64,000 nucleotides of DNA. It comes from Citrus sinensis (Eukaryota; Streptophyta; Magnoliopsida; Sapindales; Rutaceae). The translations under genes were made by a program, and so were the position numbers. The stretch covers positions 1,612,001 through 1,676,000 of the forward strand of contig NC_068558.1 of NCBI RefSeq assembly GCF_022201045.2. The letters run 5' to 3'. The notes under the pieces were generated by a model. The model saw only the letters and a program-made list of their open reading frames with translations. It was not told the origin of the DNA and did not search any database. Positions 13,524 through 25,810 of this stretch are shown here, piece by piece; position 1 is the first letter of the stretch, and each line of letters begins with the position of its first letter.

Positions 13524-16500
13524 AGTCTAATACAGTACAGGCAATAATGAAAATGCAAAAATCATGCTTTGATGTTTCAAATGAGAAAGAGAGATGAACA
13601 AAACGACAGTCGTTTTCCTTTCTTATCGTTCAGAATGATTATTATCAGTTAGGGATTAAAAAAAAAAATGTTTAGAGAATCAATGGTATATATATAGGAA
13701 ATTATAACTTTAGAGAACCGATTGGCAAAAATATATATAACTTCAAAATTTTGAAAATTTTCAACAAAGGGAGAGGTGAGCTTCTAGATAATAAAAACAT
13801 TTTAGTCATTGAATTTGTAAGAACTAAAATTAATAAAAACTGGGCATAAGAGCAATGATTACTCATTGGACTCCCAATATAAGGAAAAAGGAAAAAAGAA
13901 AAAAAAAAGGACACACAGAGAGAGGCGGCCACGTGGTCGTTGTCAGTCCATATGGCCAATGACAAACATGCTCTCACATGTCGATTCAAGCGTGGCCCAT
14001 AAATGATATTTGATCAAACCCTCTTGGCTCTTGGCATTGCATTAGCTTAATAAATGATAAATTGATAATGCAAATTGCTGTTAAGTTACTTAATTGTCTC
14101 AGTTAAAAACATCAGCTTAATTATTAAATTATTGGCTATTCTTTTGAAGCTTAGACAGTTTCTGACGTAGCTAAGTTGGACTATATACTTTTAATTTTTA
14201 CCTTCCCAAAATGGACAGAATTTGATTCTTAGTTTCATCCTTATGGCAGGCAAGTTCTGGTAGGCAAATGTATTAACAATTGTTTTAAGAGTTGGAATTA
14301 ATCGCGTACAAATCTTGCTTTTTGGATGGCTATTGCCCTAGACTTAGGATTGCACAAGCACAAATAAAATAAAGCGTTAGCTTGAAGATGTGTAAAATAT
14401 TGTTAACTTGGTTTAAAAAAAAAAGGAAAAGGGGAAATGGATCTTCGGTTGGATTTAGCTGGCCTACCTGTTAAAATGTTCCTAATAAGGCCAAAATGCC
14501 AGCGAGCTTTGCTTAAATGGGTACTCATAGACTCATTTGAAAAGGGTTATTTTACAGCAAAGAGACATATAAAATTAGTTATGGAGAAAGAGCAGAGAAG
14601 AAAATTGACAGTGATTCGAGGGCTGAGGAAACAGAGACAGAGAACGAGACAAGTGAAACCAGGGTGTGTATTTGGGTGGGCCAAAATTTGTCGGAGCAGT
14701 ATTTGAACAAAATGTCAGTCAGAGTTGGTGGGCTTACACTAACACCACATTGTAGAGCTGTGCTGAGCAATTAGCATGAAGGCATAATATGAACATGAGC
14801 TTCCCCACCCACATAACGCCGTCGGCTGTATTTTCCTTTTTTTTTTTCTTTCTTTCTTTCTTTTTCCCCTAATTTCATTCGTTTAAACCCATCTGTCTTT
14901 GCTGGTTCCATAGAGCTCATCACAATCTTTGTTCCCTTTCATAACCCCATTTATACTATGCCACTTGATTCTTGTCCATAATCACTCACAGTATATGTCA
15001 CTGGCCATCCCCCTATTCTTTTAATGGTTAGTTAAATGGAGTTTGATGCAAGTTAATGTTATATTGTTAGGGTTCTTAGCTTGATTTGTAAAATTTGCTT
15101 ATAGTACTACAAGAGATATGAAATTTCAATTCTTTTTGTGTTTTTTTTTAGTTCGTTTAGATTGAAATAAAAGTTTCTCACTTACTAAATATTAACATTT
15201 TTTTTTCATATTATTGCTTGAATTCAAGTCACTGTCGATGTAATGTACATTCACGGTCGGCTAAGTCACCGCAAAAATATATCTAACCATATGATATTAG
15301 TTACAAAATATTCTTAGTATAGCATTTGAGATTTCTTAACCTAACAACGCTTCAATATTAGTTAGTTGATCTCTTCAAAGGAGAAATTTTCTCAAATTAA
15401 TTAGTTTAAATGTACAAGTTATAACTTTCAAAGAATAGGTCATTATATTATCACAAGTTAATGTTGTTGTGTGTCTTTAATTTCATAACTATAGATTTCT
15501 ATCACCTTATCTAAAAAGTCTCAGGTCTCTCTATTGACTACGTTGATTATTATTATTAGCATTTATTTACTGGTGGGGAATTAATAATCTACCGACGAAG
15601 ACTGTACCAACATTATCTTCTCACAAGCTAAAGAAGACAAAAGAAGAGAGTGATGGAGGCCTAAACTGTCCCAAGTCAAGCAATAAGGGCATTTGAACTG
15701 ATATGTTTGGTGGTAACCCCATTTGAGATGGGACAACGACGCCATGATGTGTCGAATTCATCAAATTTCAACCCCACTAGGGCAATGACTTATGGTACTG
15801 ATTCTCCATCAAGAACTTGTTTTGTGGGCTTCCTAATGTGCATAGGACATGAAGCATTAAAAAGAAATAGGAAGCCCACAAAACAACACTCAACACAATG
15901 CCTCCATCCATCTTTTTCTTTTTCTTTTTTCTTTCTTTTTTTGCCCTTTTGGTCCATCACTTAATGATTCGGATGCACTTTGCTTTCTCAATAAAAACCT
16001 TTCACAAACTTCACATTTATTATAGTTAAAAAGATATTTGGACTGTTACCGAGTTGAAACAATGTTACAAATAAGAAATTACTAAAGCAAATCTGTTTTG
16101 AAATAAAAAGTTCTTGGCTGCTAATTTAAAAAGAAAAAAGAAAAAAAGTTTTTGGTTCCGTGGGTCCTAAATATGTTGAATACGCGCACACGCACACACA
16201 TACACTAATGACATAAATTTGAGACCGCAACTAAATTGCAAAGACAATCATCATAAAGTAAACCGTAAGCTTTATTCATAGTACTAAGAATTATATGATT
16301 AACTTTTTTTTTTTTAAATAACAGCGTCGTTATATTATACACGATACTGATCCCATATCATTATTATACATAAAATTACAATTTTTAATCTGAAAATACG
16401 ACTTTTAAAAATGGATAGTCAAGTGATGTTGCCATTGCCAAAATTGCATAGAAAGCTTTTGCAGTTAAATGTAGCAGTAACACTTTTTTTTTTTTTTCAA

Positions 16501-16733
16501 ATGATAGAAGTAATTAATAAGTATTGTACATTCAATTTATGGCAGGATGTGATTGCAGTAAGCACATAATTCAAAATGACAAGAAATTGTGGTGCATGCC
16601 TTCAAAGCAAAATAATAATAAAAATAGTAATTACTTTAAAGCCATCGTGTCGTTTCTGCTGTCATCCTCCATAAAAATCGAAACTCTTTACTGCTTCATT
16701 TCACTCGCAAAGTCTGAACAATCAAGGCCTCTC
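13524..16733. other. Intergenic DNA upstream of the RING gene
   Basis: No supported gene. Open stretches such as 14437-14706 have no family resemblance. Pyrimidine-rich tracts occur near 14835-14870, and an unusual perfect hairpin (15817-15886, listed separately) is the only notable structure. Confidence 0.4.
15817..15886. repeat. Perfect 19-bp stem hairpin
   Basis: TTGTTTTGTGGGCTTCCTA at 15817-15835 is the exact reverse complement of 15868-15886, leaving a 32-nt loop. No target-site duplication was found, so it is not an obvious MITE. RNA from either strand would fold into a short stem-loop. Confidence 0.6.
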
Positions 16734-16740
16734 TATAAAA
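16734..16740 (+). promoter_or_regulatory. TATA box of the RING-H2 gene
   Basis: TATAAAA lies 72 bp before the start codon of the RING gene, so transcription would start about 30 bp downstream (near 16765) and give a short leader of roughly 45 nt. Position and sequence fit a plant TATA box; the start site itself is inferred. Confidence 0.55.
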
Positions 16741-16811
16741 CTAAATCCTCTCTGTTCTCTCAAATATTTTGAAAAATAATAACAACCAAAAAAAATATAT
16801 ATATATTAAGC

Positions 16812-17327
16812 ATGGGCTTTCCAGTAGTTTACTCAGAGCTCATCATCCCGAAACTTCTCCTCCACACGCTTTCCGTTCTGGGTTTCATCCGAAAACTAAT
16901 CACAATCTTGTTTACGTGTCTGGGTCTTCAAGATTTTCTGGAACCGGACATTGACGCGCCGGACAGTGCACGCGCTGCTGCTCCACTTCGTCCTCTGTCG
17001 GTCTCTGCGCTTCTAATACGGGAAATCCTGCCGGTCGTCAAGTTCTCGGAGCTCGTTGACCCGCCCGACAGCTGTGCCGTTTGTCTTTATGAATTTGAAG
17101 AACAGGACGAGATCAGACGGCTCACAAACTGTCGGCATATCTTCCACCGGGGCTGTCTTGACCGTTGGATGGCTTATGACCAGAAGACGTGCCCTCTGTG
17201 TAGGACGCCGTTCATTCCCGACGATATGCAGGATTCCTTCAATGAGAGGCTGTGGGCTGCTTCTGGGATCCCTGAGTTTTACGACGACGATCCTCCCCAT
17301 TTTTCTCAGGTCACTGCAGATTTATAA
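16812..17327 (+). CDS. RING-H2 E3 ubiquitin ligase, BRH1-like
   Basis: Intronless gene of 171 residues. Residues 10-40 form a hydrophobic, probably membrane-associated N-terminus (LIIPKLLLHTLSVLGF...ILFTCLGL). A C3H2C3 RING-H2 finger follows, with zinc ligands Cys88, Cys91, Cys107, His109, His112, Cys115, Cys127 and Cys130, and the conserved CLDRWM and CPLCRTPF segments. An acidic tail follows. The organisation matches the small RING proteins related to Arabidopsis BRH1 and At1g63840/At5g41400, which act as E3 ligases; BRH1 itself responds to brassinosteroid. Substrate and hormone response here are not shown by sequence. The start follows a good TATA box and is the first ATG. Length is normal for the family. 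Confidence 0.95.
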   Translation: MGFPVVYSELIIPKLLLHTLSVLGFIRKLITILFTCLGLQDFLEPDIDAPDSARAAAPLRPLSVSALLIREILPVVKFSELVDPPDSCAVCLYEFEEQDEIRRLTNCRHIFHRGCLDRWMAYDQKTCPLCRTPFIPDDMQDSFNERLWAASGIPEFYDDDPPHFSQVTADL

Positions 17328-18377
17328 ATTTTTTTCTTTTCTTTTTCTTTTAGGGCGGTGGTATCTCTCTATATGTACATAGATGAAAATTTTAATCATT
17401 CGGGGAGAAAGGAAAAAAAGAAAAAGAAAAAGAAAATTGAGGAATTAATTATATGTTTTTGTACAGTTTTTTTTTTTTTAATTTTTGTTTTTATTTTCTG
17501 TTTAACATTTTGAGTCAATTTAGAGGAGATAATAAATCTGTGGAATGGATCTCAATAATAATTCTCTGTAATCGTGTTTTGATTTTTTTTATATATATAT
17601 ATATATATTTTTTTTTTTGTTTCACACTTCACTTTGTGAATTATGGAGTTTTGGTTTTTTTGGTGAGGTTCAGGGTACTACTACTACCCTGAATATGAGT
17701 GAATGGGATTGGATGGTTTGTCAAACACAACATATTGTTATTATTCTTATTACGTAATTCGAGTGTTGGCGTAATTTGACTGCTGGCCGGTACTTGACAA
17801 AACTCCGGTCGCCCAATTTTGTTTTAAAACTTTCCATTAATTCTGTTGTGGGGTAATATAATATTCGATCTACTTGATTTTACATATATAGATATAATTT
17901 CAGATGGTTGGTTGGTTGTCCAAATAAATTCACAATTTTAAGAACTCTGCTGCCAAGACCTTTATTTTTATTTTTGTCACTAATGATTCACAAATCCTCA
18001 ATGCTAAATGTCGCACCAATTTTTTTTTGTTTTTGTTTTATATATTAATACACACACACACACATTAATTTCTTAGTTACGAAATTTAAATTTTAAGAAG
18101 CTGCATAAACAAAACTCATAATTTGAGTGGAGTCAATAGTAAGTAGAGTAACAAAAATAAAACTGAGGACTAAGGCGACGAAATTGGTGAAAGCAAAATT
18201 AATAAATAATGTGACGCCATCCAGGATTTCCGGGCATCTCTTTTCAGCTTTTACAACTTTTGGTATTGCAGATTCCTTTATTCTCTCGGCCTCTGTCTCT
18301 CTTATGTTATGTCATACGTTCGCATCATCAACTATTCCACACGAAAGAAAGATGATGAAATTTTCATTCATTCATTC
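17328..18377. other. 3' flank of the RING gene
   Basis: T-rich downstream DNA containing the 3' UTR of the RING gene, an (AT)n run near 17590-17608 and a CA run at about 18051-18063. No further gene is visible. Confidence 0.45.
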
Positions 18378-18385
18378 ATCGTGGC

Positions 18386-20047
18386 TAAAGATGGCCAATG
18401 GGCCGGGTGGCACATGGCACGACACGTGTTCGTACGGTACGGCACGGTACGAGCACGTTTCGGTGAGACATGAGGCACGGCACGCGGGCTTTAAAGAACG
18501 TCACGATTAGAGATGGGCCAAAGCACGGCACGCGAAAAAGCACGTAATAAGCACGGTTCATTAGTGGGCTAGCACGCGGTCCGTGAGCCATTAATAGCAC
18601 GTGGGCCAAAATATATCTAAGTAAATTTTTTTAACAAAAAGTAAATATAAAATGTTATGAAATTAAAGTACAATATCTTGAAATTAAATGTTTTAATATA
18701 TTTTTTAGCATACACTTTTAAAAATTAATTTAAATCATTAAATCTTAGTTTAAATAAATATTCTAATCTTTTATGTTTATAATTTATTAAATGAATAAGT
18801 AAATATCATGATTTTAATAAATAAAATTATAAATATCATAATTTTATTTATGATATTTATTAAATGAATAATGTTATTTATGATATTTAATTTTATTTAT
18901 GATATTTATTTAATTATTTATTTATGTTTATAATTTATTAAATGAATAAGTAAATAATTAAATATCATGATTTTAATAAATAAGGTTATAAATATCATAA
19001 ATTTATAAATTGTAAATAAAAAATAATTTTTTTACAAAATTAATAATAAAATATTTTTCATATGAAATATTTTTCATATTAATATTAAATCATAACTTAG
19101 TTAATATTTAATAGAGATACGTTTCATTTGTGAATGAAATATTTTCCATTTAATACACAAGAAAAATTATGATAAATTAAAAATTACATTTTCATTAAAT
19201 GAAATTAAAGTACAATTATAATATTAGTAATTCAAATAAAATTAGGTGTAATTTGCATCACTACAGTTAACAGTACATCCCAACTAAGCTGGCACCTACT
19301 GAACCATCTATCATTTGCAAATTTACAACTTTCTCACTAATAAAAATTGTTTCAAAAAGTTACAAGAAAAAAAAATCTCTAGTCTTTGGAAGTGGCTTCA
19401 ATGTTCAGTACTCTGCATAATCTGGATCCACTTCATCTTGATCAACATTCAAACTCTCAATTTGTTTAATTAAAGCATTTTGTCAATCTTGTTGCACTCG
19501 GCGTTCAGCATCTTCCCAATCTTTCAAACACAACAAAGAGTCTAATATCTCTGATGACAATCTTGACCGATGTTCATCTAGAAATTAATTATTATAATGA
19601 TTATTCGAGGATTGTATTTTTAATTTTAATTAATTATTATTATGATCTATGGAATTAAATTTAATTAAATTTATGTATTGTTGTGTTATGAATTATGATT
19701 GATTATTGTGAAATAAAATATATAGTTGTGAAATTGTGATAAACTAATAATAAAATATTAATTACTCTCTTAATAAAAATTAATATGATTATGATTGTGA
19801 ATATTATTATTATGTTGGTGGGCTTAAAAAAGCACGTCAGACACGTGGGCTTAAATAAAGCACGCTAGGCACGTGGGCTTGAATAAAACAAGCTAGGCAC
19901 GTGAGTTTTTTTAGGCACGCTAAAAAAAAAAAAAGTTGGTGGGCTTTTTTTAGGCACGGCCCATGGCACGGCATGAGAGGGCTCGTGCCGTGGGCTGTGC
20001 CGGGCTCAACTGAAAAAAATGTAGGCACGGCGCATTAGCCATAGTTA
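18386..20047 (-). mobile_element. hAT transposon relic with transposase remnant
   Basis: Ends TAAAGATGGCCAATG and TAACTATGGCTAATG (reverse complement of the right end) are inverted repeats, flanked by the exact 8-bp duplication ATCGTGGC at 18378-18385 and 20048-20055. Dense GGCACGG/CGTGCC motifs in both subterminal zones look like transposase-binding repeats. Inside, on the minus strand, a remnant of the hAT C-terminal dimerisation region survives (see 19405-19581). This 1662-bp copy is therefore an internally deleted derivative of a formerly coding hAT element. Confidence 0.9.
19405..19581 (-). pseudogene. hAT transposase C-terminal remnant
   Basis: Minus-strand reading gives LDEHRSRLSSEILDSLLCLK followed by DWEDAERR, the typical end of the hAT dimerisation domain of plant RICESLEEPER/BED-type transposases. 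The open stretch contains an in-frame TGA at 19483-19485 and then continues to a natural-looking stop at 19405. The upstream catalytic part of the transposase is missing. It lies inside the hAT element with intact ends and TSD, which confirms the family of that element. Confidence 0.8.
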
Positions 20048-20055
20048 ATCGTGGC

Positions 20056-23000
20056 TCATTCTCCTTCATTTATCATTTATATGAATGAAGAATATATAAA
20101 TGTAATCAAAATCCCTATATTTTTAATGATTCATTTTGCAAAATATCTTCATTGTTGCAATATAAATTAAAGTTGATTACTCTGCATCTTATAAAATGAA
20201 AATGTACGGAATTGGATTGCATGTCCCTCCCCCCGTCGGTCAAATAATCTGCGGCCTCTACAAATTTTACTTCAAGATTTGGAAACACTTGTTGAAAGCT
20301 TAAGATATGTTGGATCAATCCCAATTCCCATCCATCTGAATGGTAACTAATATGGAACTAGACGCTTCAAGATTTTTATTTTATCACTTGCAAGTTGCAA
20401 CAATGTTATTCGGTATACTTAATTTAAAGCATGCTATTAATTAGTTGATTAATTAATTAATATTTTCGTATGGCTTGCAGGGTGCCTGCCTTCAAAGGAG
20501 GATTGATTACACAATCCTTTTTGTTTGCTGACCAACTGAATTCAATCAAATCTTAAACGACGAGGTAAGAGATCTGTTAAAAAAATAAATATAAATAATT
20601 TGGGAGATCAACTGTTAACACAAATAATCTATGTGGGATGGATGGATTCCGAAAGTGCTTCTAAGGTTGAATGATGATCCAAAATTAGGTGTGTTGGGTG
20701 CAAATCCTAAGGTTGAATTCACAAATAACAAATGATAATAATTAAGATTTAATAAAAAAAAACGTTTAATAATGTAAAATCATATATATATATATATATA
20801 TATATAACGTCTGAGCAAGACTTTGCCTCCTGAGCGTGATTCAGTTTGACCGTAAGTCGGTAACAGTTAGTATTTTGTAGGTAAAGCGTCTTATTCCCAT
20901 CCAAAACCTTTGAAGAATAATTCGCAATGAGATGAGAGAAGCGAGATGGTTTGGTGCAGCGGCTAATGAACGGGAAGAGTGTCAGTGGAACATTTATGTG
21001 CTGCCAGGTGGCAAGCTTATGATAAATGAGCCCACACGCACACCGTGACCACAGTTGGTGTTGTCTAAAAGTCCAATCTGCGAATAATAAAAAACGACCA
21101 CCGACCCAAATATGAAATGTTTGGACATTTCATTCTATCTAATTCAAAAATTTGTGGATCTGTTTGCAAATAAACCAAGTCCATGCCTCACCTAAATTGT
21201 GAGAAGCCCACCTTCATTTTTCAGTTTGGTTGAGGGGGGAGGATGAAGGAGAAGAAAATAATTTAAATTTTATTTTTATTTTTATTGTTTGGTTGCATAA
21301 AATATTTAAGAATTTAATTCTTATTAGAATTTAATAACCATTATAATATAGAATTTGAATTTTACGCCAAGGGGTGAAGAATTCAAATTCCTCTTATGTT
21401 GGAAACCAAAGCTTTTAAAATTATCCTTCAACATTTTAACTAATTTAATGCCATTAATAATAATAATAATTTAATATTTTATTTTATCAATTTAATATTA
21501 TAAAAAAATTATAATAATTAAATTTAATGAATGATTTAAGAAACTTAATTAAATAAATAAACTTATTTATTTAATATGAAAATATAGAATATAAATTAAT
21601 TGCGCTGGACCCTCATACCATCGTTGGAAGCTGCCGAAATTTTGTCGGAAAGTCACTGGCTAGCGTTGACTGCCACCGTTGGCCGCTTTTTATTTATATT
21701 AAATTATATTAAATAGTTTAATACATTAAATTATTTTATATTTCATATTCAATATAAATCACGATTTTTTAGGACTTTTTGACATTAAAAAAGTTTGGTA
21801 TTGATATTAAATTATATTTCATTATTAATATAGGTAATTTAGTATTTAAGGCAAAGAATTAATTTGTCTAAAGAAAAAAAATTATAATTCATTTGCCTAT
21901 CAAATTTTATGTCAAACCAAACAAATATCCTTCTCTACTCTTTTCTTTTCCCTTCCCCTCCATTCCACTCTTTTTTCTCCTCCCTTTTCTTTAAAGCAAA
22001 CATGGCCTTAGTTTCTTCAAATGAAACAGCTTTTCATCTCCAAATACTGCCGGAACAAACTTGCTTCCTGATTTCTCTTTAAAACGGTTCAAAGCTCATT
22101 GCTATGTAAGATTACATAAACAATTATTATTCTTTTTTAATAAAAGTACCATATTGCTTAATGAATATAATTTTACTTTTTAATCGGGCCACGATAACTT
22201 ACGTCATGTAGACAAGCAGCGGTGTCGCTGTTTGCTATCAGCGTGATGCAAGTTCCATCGTCCACTGGTGATAGTGAACCGTAATAAAAAAGGCTCGGTC
22301 ACCTTAAAGAGTGTTTGATTAACCCTTTCTACAAATCAAGTTAATTATTTTTTTCATCTTCAGTGATGAAAAAACTACATTATCTTTATTATTTTTTTAA
22401 AATAAATTATTTAATAGCCATATAACACACTATCTACTTTCATTTCATAACTATATTTTTTCCCCACAACAAATATGACTTTTATGCTACACCAAATAGC
22501 ACATTTATCAATTAAGAGATTACTGCCAATAATTATTCCAAACCTAAAGCACCCTTGAACTATGACCCTACTTGGTATCAAAATGCTATAACTTCTAAGC
22601 CACAATTGTTGTGGAAAAAAAAAACTATGAATTAAAATGTAATAGTGTGTAATAAATATAATTTTTAAATAATAATTTTGTGAAAAATAATAGAGATTAT
22701 ACAAATTTTTATCATAAAGTGTAAAATCAAATCAACTTTTAACTTTCAAGTCATGACAGCTAGTGTTTACCAAACATATTTGTGATACAACTTCTAAACT
22801 ACAACTATCCAATCTCAATACTTATCTAAGCCTATATAGTTTCAGTCACAGCAGGTGACTAGAAATACCAAGATTTGCAGATAAAAAGTAGACAACTAAG
22901 CAAACAAAATATATAAGAAAGTAAATATGTTTTTTTACTCAATAATTATGAATCAAAAGATTCAAAACACACAAGTATACTGCTGTACCAGTCGTCTATT

Positions 23001-23123
23001 TGCAAGTGAAAGGTCATATGGAAGTTTGGAGATCGATTAAAACCCCAGTCCATACCTCAAAAATGTCTCAGAAGTTCATTTTCACAAACCAATATCAAAC
23101 ATGCACCACAGCGGAACTAGGCC
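20056..23123. other. Intergenic DNA, includes PLAC8 3' UTR
   Basis: No gene. An (AT)n microsatellite lies at 20782-20806. A GC-richer island at about 21600-21690 sits inside the inverted-repeat-bounded region listed separately. The stretch just left of 23124 is the likely 3' UTR of the minus-strand PLAC8 gene. Confidence 0.4.
21222..22013. mobile_element. Possible DNA transposon with degenerate TIRs
   Basis: The left part (TGTTTGGTTGCATAAAAT near 21278) and the reverse complement of the right part (TGTTTGGTTTGACATAAAAT near 21925) are alike. Both are preceded outward by purine-rich GGAGGATGAAGGAGAAG-type sequence. This pattern is common at ends of plant hAT or PIF elements. No target-site duplication could be identified, so the boundaries are approximate. 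Confidence 0.4.
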
Positions 23124-25810
23124 TTAATGGGTAGGAGGTGGGTAATGGCCTTGATTGTATGCAGGCGGGGGATAACCTCCAGCTGGATAGCCTTGACCTT
23201 GGGGTGGTGGGTAGCCCTGACCCTGAGGTGGTGGATAGCCTTGAGGAGGATAACCATATGCTTGTTGTTGAGGTGGATATCCAACCGTCGCAGGATATGG
23301 CTGATCAATGCGAGACATCTGTTGATGAGGGGGTACCGCCATTGGTTGTGGACCAAATTTACCATCCCTTTTGTCCATTTCAACCTTGTGCTGTGTCTGC
23401 AGACAATTCAAATAAACTGTGAAGAAATATTTCGTTATAATGTAATTTCATTTGCATGTGGTTGAATCAATTGCATACCTGCATGCAGGCACAGACCCTG
23501 CAAACCAAAACATAAAGCAGAATCAGTAGGATATTTTGCAGCCATTTTGCCTAGGAGCTTTCAGTGTGGAAAGAAGGAAAACACTTACGTGCAATAAACT
23601 AAATCAGCCAATAGATTCAGTATCTGTGAAGCCTCCTGAAGTTCATCACTTCCCACGATGCATGCAACTAAGGAAAATATGCATGCAAGTTGGCTGAGGC
23701 AAAACATAAACCCCTGCATACAAATAAGAAACACATATAACAAATAAACAAAGATGTGTAACTATAGCAATAGTGTTAATAGATAATGTAAGTGACCGTA
23801 CAATGATGCAATTATCACAGGCAGTTGTCTGGATGTTAAATTCATCTTGCAAAAGAAAGCGCGTAGAGGCCACCGAATTGGCAAAGCAGCAAAAAACCTG
23901 GATGTTAAAAAAGAAATGGTTTCAATAATTAACAAAACAGAAGCTATTTACAACTGCTACATTGGTTTATAAACTGAAAACCCAGTAAATGGGGATTATA
24001 ATATTTTCTCACAAGAAAGCATGCTGTATACTTCATAAGTTATCCAAGAGGTACAAGATGAGAGGGTTAAGCAACAAAGGAACCAATAAAAACACCTTTA
24101 TCCTTAGAAGCCAAAATAAGGGGTAATGCATATCTAGTGGCCATAAACCTAGACATCAGCAGAGCTAAATCACATGTGATTTTTGGTAAAAATTAACTAG
24201 AAAGATCAACTGTGTAGACTAATATCAAAAGGATCATGACAAATGAATTCATTTCCATTTCTGCTTCCTGTAGATAACTGTCTCTAACATACCCAAGCGC
24301 ATTCCTTTGTGACATAAAAATGTGGGTAGACTTGCTGCTATAGTCCAGAGACAAAAGACTGACAGGGCTAGCTTGCACATGAAAAGGCAGAGAGTTGTAC
24401 ATTAAAGCATGTACAACATATATGAATTGGGATTTTGAAACTGCATATATTGAGGAATTGGCATTAAACATTTACATGCAGGTTTTACTGAGAGTTTGAA
24501 GACAAGATTTAGAGCTTGAAGATTAACTGGCTATATAAAGGTAAAAGATGTATGAGCTATGTTTGTTTTGTTGACAATGCGATAATCCATACAAGTAAAG
24601 GTCATTTGATTCTCTCATATGTGGAGAAAGAGTGAGAATCTATCAAAAATTTCCAATCTCTTCCAATTATAAGATGTCGATACAAGGTCATCAAATATAA
24701 CGCTCACAAGTTAGGGCCAGACAAACACACAGAGGCATGCGCAAACACTCTCGCAGTAAAGCAAATATAATTCATAGCACAAATACATTCACTTTAACTA
24801 ATATCAGAATTTCCAAATTCCAATTTGTCTTCAATGGTAGTTCTTGCTCCTTATTTCTTGCTATTGCTTTTCTTCACCTCATAAAAATTCTAGGGTATCG
24901 GTTAAACTAAGAACCTCCAGATCAAGTAAAGACAAAATGAAGCTGTAACACACTAACATATCCAAAATAAATTCCATACCTCAGTGGCGAGGCAGATTTC
25001 AGGGCATTTACTTTCTCCACACTTGCCGCTACAGGGCATATAACCAGCACAACAAACATACCTGTAACAATTAAGAAAGAACCACATTTAGACCAAATGA
25101 TTTCATATTATACCAGTTTAGATCACAGTTGAAACGGAATCAGAAGTATCACTAACCTGGACATGTCATTGTAGAGCGCCCGTTTCCGAAGCAAGTAGGA
25201 TACACATGGTCCACTGTAAATGAAACAAATGTGAATAAGTTTATTTAGCGACACAAAGGAGAGAAAAACTCAAGAGTGGATACATTGCGAATTCTGATAT
25301 AATAGGAGAAAAGGAAAAAACGAAAAGAAAAGGAAAGCACCAAATTTCAAGCGAGAAGTTACAACAATAAATGGCATACGGAATCAGTAAAAATTGCAAT
25401 AATCATTCTAAATGCACTTAAAATTGAACAGAGCTGATTGGCATAACTTTTAGCTTCCTGTCAGCAAGTCAACTCATCATTCGCTCTAACCCTAAACTGA
25501 CAAACTAAACGGAAACCTAAAAATCATAAAATCTAATTGATAAATCAACAGATCCATAGATTAAATTAATTACAAAGAAATCAAATAGTTCTAGAGACTC
25601 ACCAGATACAAGAAAAGCAGCAATCTGCAGAGTCAACGAAGAAAACAAAGAATCAGCAACAGAAATAACAAAATACAAACATATTAAATGCGACCGCGTT
25701 TACATACAGGGAGGATCTTGAGTCACGGTATGCATGAGATCGGTGTGCCAGAGATTCTGGTAATTTTGACGGAGCTCCATCTTCTGCAATTTATCGTTCG
25801 ATGTCGCCAT
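23124..25810 (-). CDS. PLAC8-family cysteine-rich protein with XYPPX tail
   Basis: Eight coding exons on the minus strand: 25810-25708, 25624-25603 (22 nt), 25213-25157, 25061-24980, 23897-23802, 23713-23589, 23497-23479 (19 nt) and 23396-23124. All are bounded by GT-AG and keep frame, giving 258 residues. The protein has a Cys-rich core beginning PYCCFSCICGPCVSYLLRKR and continuing through YVCCAGYMPCSGKCGESKCP. Hydrophobic segments (GFMFCLSQLACIFSLVACIV) suggest membrane association. The Pro/Gln/Gly/Tyr-rich tail has repeated YPPPQGQG units. It matches the PLAC8 family proteins At1g63830 and At5g41390. Related Cys-rich plant proteins include cell-number regulators and metal-tolerance proteins, but no function is established by this sequence. 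The start ATG opens the only in-frame first exon. Two exons are micro-exons, which makes automated annotation error-prone here. Confidence 0.93.

Noticed and set aside
14437..14706. 89-codon plus-strand open stretch
   Set aside because: No family resemblance, no splice partners, and charged low-complexity composition.
22308..22800. MITE with TTTGGTAAAC-like ends
   Set aside because: The two candidate ends match only weakly and no target-site duplication was found.
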